DNA of 55,348 nt, taken from positions 1-55,348 of the forward strand of contig NZ_CALFBQ010000031.1 of the NCBI RefSeq assembly GCF_937951745.1, in the 5' to 3' direction. This DNA is from an uncultured Chloroflexus sp. Lineage in GTDB: Bacteria; Chloroflexota; Chloroflexia; Chloroflexales; Chloroflexaceae. Shown here piece after piece: positions 35,789-45,393 of this stretch. How positions within the stretch are numbered: the first letter of the stretch is position 1; each line of letters starts with the position of its first letter. Below the pieces are notes generated by a model, which did no database searches, was not told the DNA's origin, and saw only the letters and a list, made by a program, of their open reading frames with translations. The translations under genes were made by a program, and so were the position numbers.

Positions 35789-36373
35789 ATGTACGACGAT
35801 TCACCGCCCATTCCGTTTTGGGCAATTGGCCTCTTGGGCGCAATCTTTCTGATCGGGATTAGCATCTTTATGCAGCAATCGCGATCAGCGGCCTTGATCG
35901 AGCAATTCGCCCGCCAACCGACGCCGGCACTACCTTTGCCCGCGCTCCCGCAGCTCGAGATGCAGAATCTGGCGCCGGAAGCGCAAGCAGCGGCCCGCGC
36001 CATTTGGCAACAGATCGCGACCGGCAATCGCAGCCAGCCGATCGATCCGGTCGCGAGCAGCCAGCGGGTGCGGGTAGCGATTGACGTGATCGAACCGACC
36101 GCCGATGGGGTGCGGATTAAGGGGACAGTGACGAATCTGACCAATGCCGATCTGCTGGTGCCGATTAGGGCGTTTGAGCTGCGCGACAGCACCGGCGAGA
36201 GCTATCGCTCACCTAGCTCGACGATGGCCAACTTGCCGCCGGGCGGTTCGACGCCGCTGGAATTGAGCGTGCCCTTGCCGGAAGGGCGCGGTCTGCTGTT
36301 GATCACCCATTTGCCGCCCGACCCGCCGATCGAGCAACGCTTGCTGATCGATGTGCGAGGAGCGCGACCATGA
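35789..36373 (+). CDS. membrane-anchored hypothetical protein
   Basis: A 194-residue protein with one N-terminal membrane helix (about 9-29, PFWAIGLLGAIFLIGISIFM) and an outer beta-rich domain (about 88-190). The latter reads RVRVAIDVIEPTADGVRIKG, TNLTNADLLVPIRAFELRD and LPPGGSTPLELSVPLP, as in DUF4352-like or FxLYD-like Ig folds that sense or bind at the surface. No specific function can be assigned. It is translationally coupled to the YggS gene by ATGA (36370-36373) and transcribed from the promoter that shares its -35 with liv. Confidence 0.6.
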   Translation: MYDDSPPIPFWAIGLLGAIFLIGISIFMQQSRSAALIEQFARQPTPALPLPALPQLEMQNLAPEAQAAARAIWQQIATGNRSQPIDPVASSQRVRVAIDVIEPTADGVRIKGTVTNLTNADLLVPIRAFELRDSTGESYRSPSSTMANLPPGGSTPLELSVPLPEGRGLLLITHLPPDPPIEQRLLIDVRGARP

Positions 36374-37104
36374 ATACCGAGTTGAGCCAACGACTGGCTG
36401 CGGTACAGGCGCAGATTGCCGCTGCGGCAGCGGCGGCTGGACGCAGCGCGGCAGACGTGCAACTAATTGCGGTCAGCAAGACCCATCCGCCAGAGGTGGT
36501 GGCGGCAGCGGTAGCCGCCGGCGTAACCGATTTGGGTGAAAATCGGGTGCAAGAAGCACACCAAAAGATCAGCGCGTTGCACACTCTGCGCCCACGGCCA
36601 CGCTGGCATTTGATCGGCCACCTACAACGCAATAAAGCCAAGCTGGCCGTCGAACTGTTCGATCTCATCCATTCAGTTGACAGTCTGCGGCTCGCCGAAA
36701 CGCTCGACCGGCATGCCCGCGAGCGTGACCGGCAGTTGCCGATTCTGTTGCAGATCAATGTCAGCGGCGAAGCGAGTAAAGAAGGGTTCTGGGTGCCGGG
36801 CGGCCTGAAGAATAGCGACGCCTATAGCGTATTGCTGCGCGATATTGAAACGATCTTGTCGCTGCCAGCACTTGAGGTGCGCGGCCTGATGACGATCGCG
36901 CCGATTGTGGCCCACCCTGATGAAGCGCGACCTGTCTTTGCCGCGTTGCGCGAACTGCGCGATGATTTGGCTCGCCGCTACCCGCAGGCCAATTGGCGCG
37001 AGTTGTCGATGGGGATGAGCGATGATTTGGCGGCAGCGATCGCTGAAGGGGCGACAATGGTACGGATCGGGCGTGCGATCTTTGGCGAGCGGCAGGCGGG
37101 ATGA
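36370..37104 (+). CDS. YggS/PLPBP-family pyridoxal-phosphate homeostasis protein
   Basis: A 244-residue single-domain PLP-binding protein that buffers PLP and affects amino-acid metabolism, without known catalysis. The PLP lysine lies in [13 protein letters not shown] (residue about 37). Other family signatures are [52 protein letters not shown] and [23 protein letters not shown]. Length is typical. The ATG overlaps the stop of the preceding gene. Confidence 0.93.
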   Translation: MNTELSQRLAAVQAQIAAAAAAAGRSAADVQLIAVSKTHPPEVVAAAVAAGVTDLGENRVQEAHQKISALHTLRPRPRWHLIGHLQRNKAKLAVELFDLIHSVDSLRLAETLDRHARERDRQLPILLQINVSGEASKEGFWVPGGLKNSDAYSVLLRDIETILSLPALEVRGLMTIAPIVAHPDEARPVFAALRELRDDLARRYPQANWRELSMGMSDDLAAAIAEGATMVRIGRAIFGERQAG

Positions 37105-37230
37105 GGTTTGCACCTCCGCTCTCGGCGGCAATGGCCGCGGACTAGTCAATCCACAGCCTTGCCCGAACCCACCCTCGTTATGACCTTGGCCAGCAATGAC
37201 GTGTATTATGACAACTTAAGAGTTCTTGGT

Positions 37231-38289
37231 ATGAACCAACTTCCAGACGACTTTACCATTTTGGCGCTTGAAACATCGTGCGACGAGACAGCCGCCGCGG
37301 TGGTGCGCGGTGGGCGCACGGTGGTCAGCAATATTGTCGCGTCACAAATGGCGACGCACGAACGGTATGGCGGTGTGGTACCCGAAATCGCTTCGCGCCA
37401 GCACATTCTCAGCTTGGCACCGGTGGTGCGAGCGGCGCTCGCGGCCCTGCCAAACGGGTGGAACGACGTGCATGCGGTAGCGGCCACCCAAGGTCCCGGC
37501 CTTAGCGGCGCATTGCTGACAGGTCTGAATGCGGCTAAGGCGATGGCATGGCAGCGTGGGTTGCCGTTTGTGGCGGTCAATCATCTTGAAGCGCATCTGT
37601 ACGCAGGCTGGCTGGGCAGCGATCCGCCGCCGCCGTTCCCGCTGGTGGCCCTGCTGGTCAGCGGCGGCCATACGCTACTGGCGCTCATTCGCGACCACGG
37701 CCAGTATGTATTGCTAGGGCAGACTCGTGATGACGCCGCCGGCGAAGCGTTCGACAAAGTTGCGCGCATTTTGGGGCTGGGCTATCCGGGTGGGCCGGCG
37801 ATACAGGCTGCGGCAGCGCAGGCGACTTCCGGCGGGGTATTGCCACGGGCATGGCTGCGCGACAGCTACGACTTCTCGTTTAGCGGTCTCAAGACGGCGG
37901 TCTTGCACCGGGTGCAAGACCGGCTAGCGCAAGCGGCGCGACTCAGTGGGCGTAAAGGCGGCAACGAGCCGGCGCAACTCGATGCGCCATTTGTGGCTCA
38001 GATGGCCTACGCCTTCCAAGAGTCGGTAGTGGATGTATTGGTCAGCAAAACGGTTGACGCGGCCCGCCGGCACGGCGCGCAGGCGATACTGCTGGCCGGC
38101 GGGGTGGCGGCCAACCGGCGCTTGCGCGAAGAGCTGATCCGACGTGCGCATGTGCCGGTGCATCTCCCGGCGCTCGATCTTTGCACCGATAACGCGGCGA
38201 TGGTAGCGGCAGCGGCGTTTTACCGCTTCCACACCGGGGTACAACACGGTTGGGATGTAGATGTGACGGCGAATTTGCCGTTAGCGTAA
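37231..38289 (+). CDS. tsaD: tRNA threonylcarbamoyladenosine transferase TsaD
   Basis: A 352-residue protein from ATG 37231 (AAGAG 8 bases ahead). An in-frame ATG at 37180 would add 17 residues that match nothing in the family. TsaD with TsaB and TsaE transfers threonylcarbamoyl to A37 of ANN-reading tRNAs. Signatures: ILALETSCDETAAAVV, the metal-binding VNHLEAHLYAGW, LLVSGGHTLL, GEAFDKVARILGLGYPGGP, FSFSGLKTAV and the C-terminal LCTDNAAMVAAAA. TsaB and TsaE are not in the window. Confidence 0.95.
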   Translation: MNQLPDDFTILALETSCDETAAAVVRGGRTVVSNIVASQMATHERYGGVVPEIASRQHILSLAPVVRAALAALPNGWNDVHAVAATQGPGLSGALLTGLNAAKAMAWQRGLPFVAVNHLEAHLYAGWLGSDPPPPFPLVALLVSGGHTLLALIRDHGQYVLLGQTRDDAAGEAFDKVARILGLGYPGGPAIQAAAAQATSGGVLPRAWLRDSYDFSFSGLKTAVLHRVQDRLAQAARLSGRKGGNEPAQLDAPFVAQMAYAFQESVVDVLVSKTVDAARRHGAQAILLAGGVAANRRLREELIRRAHVPVHLPALDLCTDNAAMVAAAAFYRFHTGVQHGWDVDVTANLPLA

Positions 38290-38308
38290 AGCATCGCGGC
38301 GTGATGCC

Positions 38309-38944
38309 CTACGCCAACGGCACCGCCAACATTTGATTTGCAATCCGGGCAATCGCCTCGCCGTAATTATGGCCGGGGCTGGCCCAACCAGCCCCCTGCG
38401 CCCCTAGCGGGTTGTGGACGCGGCCTAGTTGCTTGATCGTCTGGGCGCTGCCACGAAAAGCACGCGGGAAGGGCCGATAGCTCAACGCCTTGGCGATCAG
38501 TTCGCGCTGAGGCGGCGTTTCGCTTCCTTCGCGCAGCGCGTATGCCAGCAACCGCCCAATTTGGGCCGGGATCGCATCATCAGCCCACGTCGCAAAACTC
38601 ACCCCCGCCTCCCAACGTTGGCGTTGGGGATTGTAGGCCCAGCCGCTCGGATTCGCCGGCTGGTGCGTCTGCCACTGGCCGGTCACCCCGATTCCGGCGG
38701 GATTCCGCCGGGGGCGCTGGCTCCAGAAACTGGTCAAATTGCCGGTTTCGTGGATCATCTGCGCCACTGCCAGTACCGGGTCAACCCCCACCGGCAAACA
38801 GATGCGCACATACGCCGGAATGATGACATCGGCAATATCCTTCTCGGTATACTCGCCGTGCGGGCGGCTGAGAATATAGCGACTCATCTGATCCATCGCG
38901 GCGGTCTGCGGCCCAAGGATGGGGCTATCGGCGGTATACATCAC
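38309..38944 (-). CDS. glucosaminidase-domain protein (lysozyme-like)
   Basis: A 211-residue protein without a visible signal peptide. The segment VDPVLAVAQMIHETGNLTSFW contains the catalytic Glu of the glucosaminidase/lysozyme (GH73-like) fold, and RNPAGIGVTG the conserved floor of the cleft. The rest (GWAYNPQRQRWEAGVSF, FATWADDAIPAQIGRLLAYAL) is as in bacterial proteins annotated as N-acetylglucosaminidase or amidase. A missing export signal is odd for a wall hydrolase; phage-like release or a non-classical route is possible. It is 12 bases downstream of the HD phosphohydrolase gene. Confidence 0.7.
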   Translation of the reverse strand: MMYTADSPILGPQTAAMDQMSRYILSRPHGEYTEKDIADVIIPAYVRICLPVGVDPVLAVAQMIHETGNLTSFWSQRPRRNPAGIGVTGQWQTHQPANPSGWAYNPQRQRWEAGVSFATWADDAIPAQIGRLLAYALREGSETPPQRELIAKALSYRPFPRAFRGSAQTIKQLGRVHNPLGAQGAGWASPGHNYGEAIARIANQMLAVPLA

Positions 38945-38956
38945 GGCAATGCTCCT

Positions 38957-41134
38957 TCAGACGCGAACGATTGGCGGCGCATAGTCAACCCGTGGGTGAT
39001 AGATAGATTGTAACGTGTTGACAAATACCGTCTTAATTTGGCCCAACTCACGCATAGTCAACGGCGCATCGCTGAGTTCGCCTTCGCGCACGCGGGCATC
39101 AATGATTGACTGCACCAACTCATCGAGAGTAACAGCGCCATTCGCTGATCGTTCACCCGGCTCGCCGTTGCGTTTCGCGATCAATTTGCCGTGTTGCGCT
39201 TTCGAACGAACGGTTGCCTCAACCGAGTCGGCCAGCATCAAGATCGCCTGCTCGCGGGTATAGGGCCGGGGGCCGGGGTAGCGAAAATCGCGTTCATCGA
39301 TATTGTCGTAGCGTTGGAGGGCCTGCTGATAGAAATGGCGCACTAAGCCGGTGCCATGATGGGTTGCGATAAAATCGACGATCTGCTCGGGCAAACCGGC
39401 AGCGCGGGCCATCTTGATCCCCTCGCGCACGTGGTCGATGATTATCTGCGCACTGATATAAGGATCGAGATCGTCATGCACATTCTCGCGCCCCATCTGG
39501 TTATCGGTAAAGAAAGCGGGGCGAATCGTCTTGCCAATATCGTGATAATAAGCGGCCACCCGCAACAAGAGCGCATCGGCGCCGATCGCCTCGGCAGCGG
39601 CCTCGGCCAGATTCCCAACCGCCACGCTATGGTAATACGTCCCCGGTGCTTCGCGGATCAACTTGCGCAACAGCGGGCGCGACGGATGGGCCAGCTCCAT
39701 CAACTGCAACGCCGTCACCTGCCCGGCCAGCCGGCCAATCATGTTAAACAGACCAAATGAGAGAATCGTCGTCAGACCGCCATTGGCAATTGCGCTAAGA
39801 ACCGTGGTAAGCATCCAGTCGCTAAAGCCAGAGAGGGTAAAGATCGCCTGTTGGCTGAGCCAGAAGGTGAGTTCCAGCGCCACAACGGTAGCCGTTACCC
39901 CCAGACCGGCGATCAAAAACGAACGCAACCGTTCAGCGGAGCGCACCAGCAAGATCGCGCTAGTAGAACTCGCAAACAGGGTCACGGCCAGCGTCAGATC
40001 ATTCCCTTCCATCACGCTAATCACAATCGCGGCCAGCAAACTGGCGGCAAAACCGATCTGGCCGGTGAAGACCACCGTTACCACCACAGCCAGCATCGCC
40101 AGCGGGAAAAAGACTGGGCGCGCATCGTAGATCAGCAACCCAATACGGGCGAGGATCAACGTGACCAAAATGGTGCCCACCAAGACAAAGAGAGACCGAG
40201 CTTGTTCGGTGAGGTTGGGCTGAAAGACGCGCAAATAGCCAAACAGACCGGCGCTAAGCAGGGCAGCCAGCAACCCGAAGCCAAGCAATTCCGGCCAGCC
40301 GAGCGGGCGCGGCATTGCGCCGGTAGCCTGCAGCTTCTCAACATGGGCCGGGGTGACAATCTCACCAGCGCGAATGATCATCTCGCCGGCCAACACCTTC
40401 ACCTCAACCGGCGCCACCTGCGCCGCCGCATTCGCCCGCCGTTCTTCGGTCGCAACCGTATCAAGGGTACGGTTCACCCGTAAAAAGGCAGCGATGATCG
40501 TTTGGGCCAACTCGCGTTGGGCAGGATCAAGGGTGGTTGTCGCCAGCCAAAAACTCAACCACCGATCGCGCAGTTGGTTAAGCGCCCGCTCGTCAACCGC
40601 ATAATCATACCGTTCAATAGCGCGATCGTACAAACTCAAGATCGTGGTGCGCAACAGCGACCACGCTTCATCATCGAGTGAGAGTATCAACCGCGCCTGT
40701 TCGGCAGACAACTGCACATCGGCGCTGGGCAATTCGCGCAGCGCGCGCAACCGGCCCGCTTCATCGAGGGTCGGATCGCTGCGCACCCGCCCGATCAATT
40801 CGAGAAGGCTAAACAGATTGCGGCGCTGTTCGATCGGGATCTGCGGATCGTTGAAATAGACCAGATTATCAGGGTTATTAGCCGCCTGTTTGCGCCGTTC
40901 GGCTGTCAGCACCTCGCTGGTATAGATCACCTCGGTGGGTGCAGTAATACTGAGCGGGCTAGGCTGGCCGACCTGCAACCCACTGGCGCTGGGGAGACGA
41001 AAGGTGAGCACAGCCCAGATCCCAGCCCAGAGTAAGAGCACCGCCAGCACCAACCGCGCCTGTGCGCGCGACAGCGCCAACATTTGCGGTTGGACTAGCC
41101 AACGGGAGAGCCGGTGGCGCGAAAGGGCCTTCAT
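38957..41134 (-). CDS. 7TM-HD family phosphohydrolase (PgpH-type)
   Basis: A 725-residue protein. One N-terminal helix, an extracytoplasmic region of about 240 residues (7TMR-HDED type), seven membrane helices (about 280-470) and a cytoplasmic HD domain with AAYYHDIGK (HD at 531-532) and FIATHHGTGLVRHFY. This is the architecture of PgpH, which hydrolyses cyclic di-AMP in Firmicutes. No c-di-AMP cyclase gene is in the window, so the substrate is inferred from the family. Between gatB/yqeY-like and glucosaminidase-like genes on the same strand, with gaps of 22 and 12 bases: likely one operon with gmk. Confidence 0.88.
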   Translation of the reverse strand: MKALSRHRLSRWLVQPQMLALSRAQARLVLAVLLLWAGIWAVLTFRLPSASGLQVGQPSPLSITAPTEVIYTSEVLTAERRKQAANNPDNLVYFNDPQIPIEQRRNLFSLLELIGRVRSDPTLDEAGRLRALRELPSADVQLSAEQARLILSLDDEAWSLLRTTILSLYDRAIERYDYAVDERALNQLRDRWLSFWLATTTLDPAQRELAQTIIAAFLRVNRTLDTVATEERRANAAAQVAPVEVKVLAGEMIIRAGEIVTPAHVEKLQATGAMPRPLGWPELLGFGLLAALLSAGLFGYLRVFQPNLTEQARSLFVLVGTILVTLILARIGLLIYDARPVFFPLAMLAVVVTVVFTGQIGFAASLLAAIVISVMEGNDLTLAVTLFASSTSAILLVRSAERLRSFLIAGLGVTATVVALELTFWLSQQAIFTLSGFSDWMLTTVLSAIANGGLTTILSFGLFNMIGRLAGQVTALQLMELAHPSRPLLRKLIREAPGTYYHSVAVGNLAEAAAEAIGADALLLRVAAYYHDIGKTIRPAFFTDNQMGRENVHDDLDPYISAQIIIDHVREGIKMARAAGLPEQIVDFIATHHGTGLVRHFYQQALQRYDNIDERDFRYPGPRPYTREQAILMLADSVEATVRSKAQHGKLIAKRNGEPGERSANGAVTLDELVQSIIDARVREGELSDAPLTMRELGQIKTVFVNTLQSIYHPRVDYAPPIVRV

Positions 41135-41156
41135 AGGCGTCTCTGGATGCGAGAAG

Positions 41157-41708
41157 TTACGACGCGCTCAACAGGTCACGCGCGACCTGACTCAGGGTGC
41201 GATTGTCCGCTTTCCCCTTAAACCGTTCAAGCAAGACCGGCATCACTTTACCCATGGCAGCAGGGCCACTCACGCCAAGTTCGGCGATCACGGCAGCCAC
41301 CAGCGGACGTACTTCTTCAGGGCTAAGCATCTTAGGCAAATATTCGCTCAACACTGCGATTTCAGCCTCTTCGGCTGCCGCCAAATCGGTTCGGCCAGCC
41401 TTATAATAAATATCCGCAGCATCACGCCGACGCTTAATTTCACGGGCAATGACAGCCTCTTGCTCTGCCTCGCTAAGCGCAGCGTGGCTATCAACCGAAA
41501 TGGTGGCTTTGGCCGCCTCAATCGCCGCCGGATCGCCGGCGTGCTCAGCCTCGATCGCCGCAACGGCCGCGTCAAATCGCTGCTTTGCGGCCTCGAGTTG
41601 GGCCGCTTGCAGTGCAGCACGAGCGGCACGAATCGCATTCACGCGCACTTTGTCACCGGCGCGCATTGCTGCTTTCAGATCGTTGGCAAGACGTTCTTGG
41701 ATGGTCAT
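41157..41708 (-). CDS. GatB/YqeY-domain protein with an internal insertion
   Basis: A 183-residue protein; typical YqeY is about 148. The N-terminal helix (ERLANDLKAAMRAGDKVRVNAIR) and the C-terminal part (RRRDAADIYYKAGRTDLAAAEEAEIAVLSEYLPKMLS...AMGKVMPVL) are canonical. About 35 Ala-rich residues (about 42-77, QRFDAAVAAIEAEHAGDPAA) are inserted in the first helical hairpin. The family is related to the tail domain of the GatB amidotransferase subunit and may bind tRNA; its role is unsettled. Confidence 0.85.
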   Translation of the reverse strand: MTIQERLANDLKAAMRAGDKVRVNAIRAARAALQAAQLEAAKQRFDAAVAAIEAEHAGDPAAIEAAKATISVDSHAALSEAEQEAVIAREIKRRRDAADIYYKAGRTDLAAAEEAEIAVLSEYLPKMLSPEEVRPLVAAVIAELGVSGPAAMGKVMPVLLERFKGKADNRTLSQVARDLLSAS

Positions 41709-41794
41709 ACGTTCTTCTCCCCCATGATTAGTGTACGGGCTACAGCGTCACCATGGTCCAACTACAGCCATAGCCCTGCTGTAGCCCTACAGGG

Positions 41795-42424
41795 TTACAA
41801 GGTTACCCGGCGCGGATAGACGCGAGCTTTTTCAGCGCTGATAATGGCCCGAATCTGGCCAACCGCTTCATCAAGCCGGTCGGCATGGTTGATCACCACG
41901 TAATCAAAGTTGGGCAACTGGGCCAACTCGTCGGCCACCATCGCCAACCGGCGCTCAACCTCGGCGGGTGATTCGGTGCGGCGCAGCATCAGCCGGTGGC
42001 GCAGCTCATCGAGCGAAGCCGGCGCAAGGAAGATAAACACCGCTTCAGGCGCGAGCCGCTTGATCGTCGCTGCGCCATCGACATTGATCCGTAAAATAAC
42101 ATCGCGCCCGCTGGCCATTGCCTGCCGGATCTCGAATTTAGGAATGCCCTTATACTGGCCGTATACTTCAGCCCATTCGAGCAGCTCGTCGTTATCGATC
42201 ATCTCACGAAAGCGCTCGGTAGAAACAAAATGGTAATCAACGCCGTCGATCTCACCGGGCCGTTGTGGCCGGCTGTTCGCAGTCACGACAAAATGGAAGG
42301 GGAATCCCAACTCGCGCATCCGCATCAGCACCGAGTCTTTGCCGACGCCAGACGGGCCTGAGATCACTACGAGTAGCGGTTGCGGCGGCTTACCTTGCAA
42401 CACTGGATTAAGAACCTGTTCCAT
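41795..42424 (-). CDS. gmk: guanylate kinase
   Basis: A 209-residue kinase converting GMP to GDP. ATG 42424 was chosen over an upstream in-frame ATG because the latter would add 37 unrelated residues overlapping the divergent gene. The P-loop is SGPSGVGKDSVL (K29), with Asp where most have Ser/Thr, as in some GMP kinases. The GMP-binding region is TANSRPQRPGEIDGVDYHFVS and EWAEVYGQYKG, and the lid contains RRTESPAEVERRL. It shares a 59-base divergent control region with the Rqc2 homologue. Confidence 0.94.
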   Translation of the reverse strand: MEQVLNPVLQGKPPQPLLVVISGPSGVGKDSVLMRMRELGFPFHFVVTANSRPQRPGEIDGVDYHFVSTERFREMIDNDELLEWAEVYGQYKGIPKFEIRQAMASGRDVILRINVDGAATIKRLAPEAVFIFLAPASLDELRHRLMLRRTESPAEVERRLAMVADELAQLPNFDYVVINHADRLDEAVGQIRAIISAEKARVYPRRVTL

Positions 42425-42483
42425 GCCTACGCTCGTCTTGTGGTATCCTGCCGGCGATAGGGCTGACACCGTATGGTGCAACG

Positions 42484-44232
42484 ATGTATTTTGATGCTCT
42501 AACGTTAACGGCTGTCGTCGAAGAACTGCGTGCAACGCTCCTCTTTGGGCGGATCCAGCGCGTGGTCTTGGTTAGGCCGCTCGTCATCGGCCTAGAGGTC
42601 TACGCCCATGGCCAGCGCCGTTATCTGTTAGCGTCGGCCGAAGCACAAGCAGCGCGGATTCATCTGGTGAGCCAGCGCCTCAGCCGGGGCGTTGACGGCG
42701 AACCGCCCTTTCTGCTCTTAATGCGTAAATATCTGCTCGGCGGTCGCATTGTAGGCATTGAGCAACCGCCATCCGAGCGGATCGTTTTGTTCAGTATAAC
42801 GAAAGCGGCGGAGTCGTGCAAACCACCGGTGAGCGCCGATGAACTAGCCGATGACGAGCTAGATGATGATGAGACGGCGGATGAGGCGGCATTGTTGCGC
42901 TGCGATCTGATCGTCGAACCGCAAGATCGGCGCAGCAACATCATCTTGGTTGATGATAACAACTTGATTCTCGATGCGATCAAGCGGGTGACGCCGCGCA
43001 TGAGCAGCCGGGTAATCATGCCGCGACGGGTGTATGAATTGCCGCCAACGCCAGCCAAGCGTGATCCATTGCGGGCTACTGCCGCCGAGATCGAAGTAAT
43101 ACTAGGGCCGGGTGATCCGGTCAAGGCATTGGTGAACGCTTACCGCGGCATCTCGCCACAGGCTGCGCGCGAAGTGTTGGCGCGGGCTTGCGGCGCAGTA
43201 CCGGCGACCGGGCAAGGCTTACCGGCCTACACCATCGCAGCCCGGCTGCGTGAAATCGTGGCCGAGCCGCCGGCCCCGCATCTGGTGAGCGATGCGAACG
43301 GGCCGATCGCCTACGCGCCATACCGGCCATTACACCTGCCCGGTGCCGTGGCGATGCCGAGCATGAACGCGGCGCTAGAGGCATTTTACGCCACCCACCA
43401 GCAACCGTTGGGGCGCGACCAGCGCCGGGCCGACCTCGCGGCGCGCTTGCAAGCCAGCCGCGAGCAACTGGAGCGGCAACGCGAACAGATTGTGGCTGAA
43501 CTTGCCCGCGCCAACGAGCTGGATCGGCTGCGCTGGGAAGGCGAGATGATCTTCGCCTTTCTACATCAATTGCCACGAGGCGCAACCGAGCTGGTGGTGG
43601 AAGGGGAGCGAATTGCGCTCGATCCCAACCGTCCGCCGGTCGAACAGGCGCAAGAGCGGTTCAAGGCGTATGACAAAGCCAAAAGTGCCTGTGCCATCTT
43701 GCCCGCACGATTAGCCGAGACCGAAGCGCGGTTAGCCGGATTAGATCAATTATTGGCGCTATTGGCAGTCGCCGATGACGCCACCCAAATCGACTTGATC
43801 GCCGCCGAAGCAGAAGAGGCCGGCTACCTGCGCCCGTCACCCACCCGGCGTCGCTCGCCGCGATCACGCCCGTTGCAGGTGCGTTCGAGCGATGGCTTGC
43901 CGATCTACATCGGGCGCACTGCCCGCCAGAACGAAGAAGTGACCTTTCGCATCGCCCGCCCCACCGATCTCTGGTTGCACGCGCGCAACATCCACGGCGC
44001 ACACGTGATCATCCGGGCCGAACATCCTCCCGAACGGACGATTGCCGAGGCTGCGGCCCTAGCGGCCTATTACAGCCAAGCGCGCGACGATGCAGCGGTT
44101 GAGGTTGACCTCTGCCGGCGCCGGGCCGTGCGCAAAATTCCCGGCGGGCCAACCGGGTTGGTCAGCTACCACCCTGAACGGACATTGCGAGTGAAGCCAC
44201 AACCTTGCGGCGAAGTGGTACAAAAGTGGTAG
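42484..44232 (+). CDS. Rqc2/RqcH-family (NFACT) ribosome quality-control protein
   Basis: A 582-residue protein. The N-terminal NFACT-N domain begins [16 protein letters not shown] and has [13 protein letters not shown]. The family motif around the Asp-Arg pair is [17 protein letters not shown] coiled coil (about 310-440, [31 protein letters not shown]) and the C-terminal NFACT-R domain ([36 protein letters not shown]) follow. RqcH recruits tRNA-Ala to stalled 50S subunits and adds alanine tails. The start lacks a Shine-Dalgarno sequence, and TATGGT 6 bases upstream would fit a leaderless transcript. Confidence 0.92.
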   Translation: MYFDALTLTAVVEELRATLLFGRIQRVVLVRPLVIGLEVYAHGQRRYLLASAEAQAARIHLVSQRLSRGVDGEPPFLLLMRKYLLGGRIVGIEQPPSERIVLFSITKAAESCKPPVSADELADDELDDDETADEAALLRCDLIVEPQDRRSNIILVDDNNLILDAIKRVTPRMSSRVIMPRRVYELPPTPAKRDPLRATAAEIEVILGPGDPVKALVNAYRGISPQAAREVLARACGAVPATGQGLPAYTIAARLREIVAEPPAPHLVSDANGPIAYAPYRPLHLPGAVAMPSMNAALEAFYATHQQPLGRDQRRADLAARLQASREQLERQREQIVAELARANELDRLRWEGEMIFAFLHQLPRGATELVVEGERIALDPNRPPVEQAQERFKAYDKAKSACAILPARLAETEARLAGLDQLLALLAVADDATQIDLIAAEAEEAGYLRPSPTRRRSPRSRPLQVRSSDGLPIYIGRTARQNEEVTFRIARPTDLWLHARNIHGAHVIIRAEHPPERTIAEAAALAAYYSQARDDAAVEVDLCRRRAVRKIPGGPTGLVSYHPERTLRVKPQPCGEVVQKW

Positions 44233-44314
44233 ACAGCGGCCCATGGTCTGTAGTAGTCTGAACTCAAACAACCACCGCGCGGGAAACCGCAGTGCCGATA
44301 GGAAGGAGCTGTCT

Positions 44315-44551
44315 GTGCCATACGTTATCACAGAGCCGTGTATTGGAACGAAGGATGCCTCGTGCGTCGCCGTCTGCCCGGTCGATTGCATCTACGAGGG
44401 CGAAGATCAGTACTACATCAACCCGGATGAGTGTATCGACTGCGGCGCATGCGAGCCGGAGTGCCCGGTCGAAGCGATTTTCGCCGACGACTCGGTGCCC
44501 GAGCAGTGGAAGAGCTATATCGAGAAGAACCGCAAGTTCTTCGGCGCGTAA
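44315..44551 (+). CDS. 7Fe-type ferredoxin
   Basis: A 78-residue ferredoxin starting at GTG 44315, 7 bases behind AAGGAG. Two cysteine clusters: C9, C17, C21, C25 (the C-x7-C-x3-C-P-x2-C pattern of seven-iron ferredoxins) and C40, C43, C46, C50 ([11 protein letters not shown]). It probably holds [3Fe-4S] and [4Fe-4S] centres, like the ferredoxins of Thermus and Bacillus, and serves as a low-potential electron carrier. Own terminator at 44562-44594. Confidence 0.94.
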   Translation: MPYVITEPCIGTKDASCVAVCPVDCIYEGEDQYYINPDECIDCGACEPECPVEAIFADDSVPEQWKSYIEKNRKFFGA

Positions 44552-44561
44552 GCAAGGGAGG

Positions 44562-44594
44562 GCGAAGGGGCCGATCGGTGCTCGGCCCCTTCGC
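44562..44594 (+). terminator. hairpin terminator of the ferredoxin gene
   Basis: GCGAAGGGGCCGA (44562-44574) pairs perfectly over 13 bp with TCGGCCCCTTCGC (44582-44594) around a 7-base loop, 10 bases after the stop. It is GC-rich, but no strong T-run follows. Confidence 0.65.
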
Positions 44595-44618
44595 TACCGC
44601 TCGTAAACATACACACCA

Positions 44619-44909
44619 ATGAACAAACCATCCGTTACTGGCGCCAGCCTACTCGACGCGCTGCGGCTACCGCTCCCACGCTTGAGGGCGAATCAACCAC
44701 CGACGACGGCAACCACACCGGCGTGGCAGCGTCAATTGCAAGCCATCGCTGAGGTGCAACTCGCCCGCTTTCCGTTTTTGATCCAAATGCGGGCTATCTG
44801 GCGGCTGCTACGCGAAGAACGGCCAGATTGGGCGTGGCTATTGCCGCTACTGGTAATCGTCTTCGTCCGCACTTACCGCCGGGAACGAGAGCGGATGCAG
44901 CAGCGATAA
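44619..44909 (+). CDS. small membrane protein of unknown function
   Basis: A 96-residue protein. A polar N-terminal half (MNKPSVTGASLLDALRLP) is followed by an amphipathic helix (AIAEVQLARFPFLIQMRAIWRLLREE), a C-terminal membrane helix (about 72-86, AWLLPLLVIVFVR) and a basic tail. No ribosome-binding site is convincing and no family was recognised. It ends at the base next to the stop of the convergent apaG. Coding bias looks like that of the neighbours, so I accept it with caution. Confidence 0.5.
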   Translation: MNKPSVTGASLLDALRLPLPRLRANQPPTTATTPAWQRQLQAIAEVQLARFPFLIQMRAIWRLLREERPDWAWLLPLLVIVFVRTYRRERERMQQR

Positions 44910-45317
44910 TCACTCTTCGTCATTGATCCATTCGGGGTCGGCAACCAAATCGAAGCGCGGGATGATCGCCGTGAAATAGGCATTGTCCATCGTGCGAAAA
45001 TAGTACTCTCCTTCCATCCAGCCGCGCGGCGACTTGAGAACACAAAAGCTCTGGTATTCATGCACCTCGCCGGAGTTGAGTAGTGGTTGCAAGCCAACCA
45101 CGCCATCCCCCACCACCTCCAGTTCCTCACCAATCGAATCGTAAATCGTCCAACGCCGGCTCATCAACTGAGCGGCGCGGCGACTGATATTCTCGATCCG
45201 CACATCGTAGGCGAAGACAAAGCGTTGCAGCGGCGGAAACGAATGGCCCGGCAGATAGTGCGGGCGCACGCTAATGCGCATGCCTTCACTGAGACGGTAG
45301 TAAAAGGGTCGTCGCAT
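44910..45317 (-). CDS. apaG: ApaG-domain protein
   Basis: A 135-residue beta-sandwich protein (ATG 45317; a TTG two codons upstream is possible). Signatures: FVFAYDVRIENIS, AQLMSRRWTIYDSIG, VVGLQPLLNSGEVHEYQSF and GWMEGEYYFR. These match ApaG, linked in enterobacteria to cobalt/magnesium tolerance and related to the C-terminal domain of F-box proteins. The biochemical role is not established. It ends immediately beside the convergent small membrane protein gene. Confidence 0.9.
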   Translation of the reverse strand: MRRPFYYRLSEGMRISVRPHYLPGHSFPPLQRFVFAYDVRIENISRRAAQLMSRRWTIYDSIGEELEVVGDGVVGLQPLLNSGEVHEYQSFCVLKSPRGWMEGEYYFRTMDNAYFTAIIPRFDLVADPEWINDEE

Positions 45318-45393
45318 AAGCAAACTGCAATGATAGTATGGCAGCAGAGGAACGGGATTGAAACCCGTTCCTCTATCATAGATACGGCCTTAC

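Noticed and set aside
40935-41819. Plus-strand open frame of 294 codons
   Set aside because: Crosses three minus-strand genes (PgpH-type, YqeY, end of gmk) and shows no domain.
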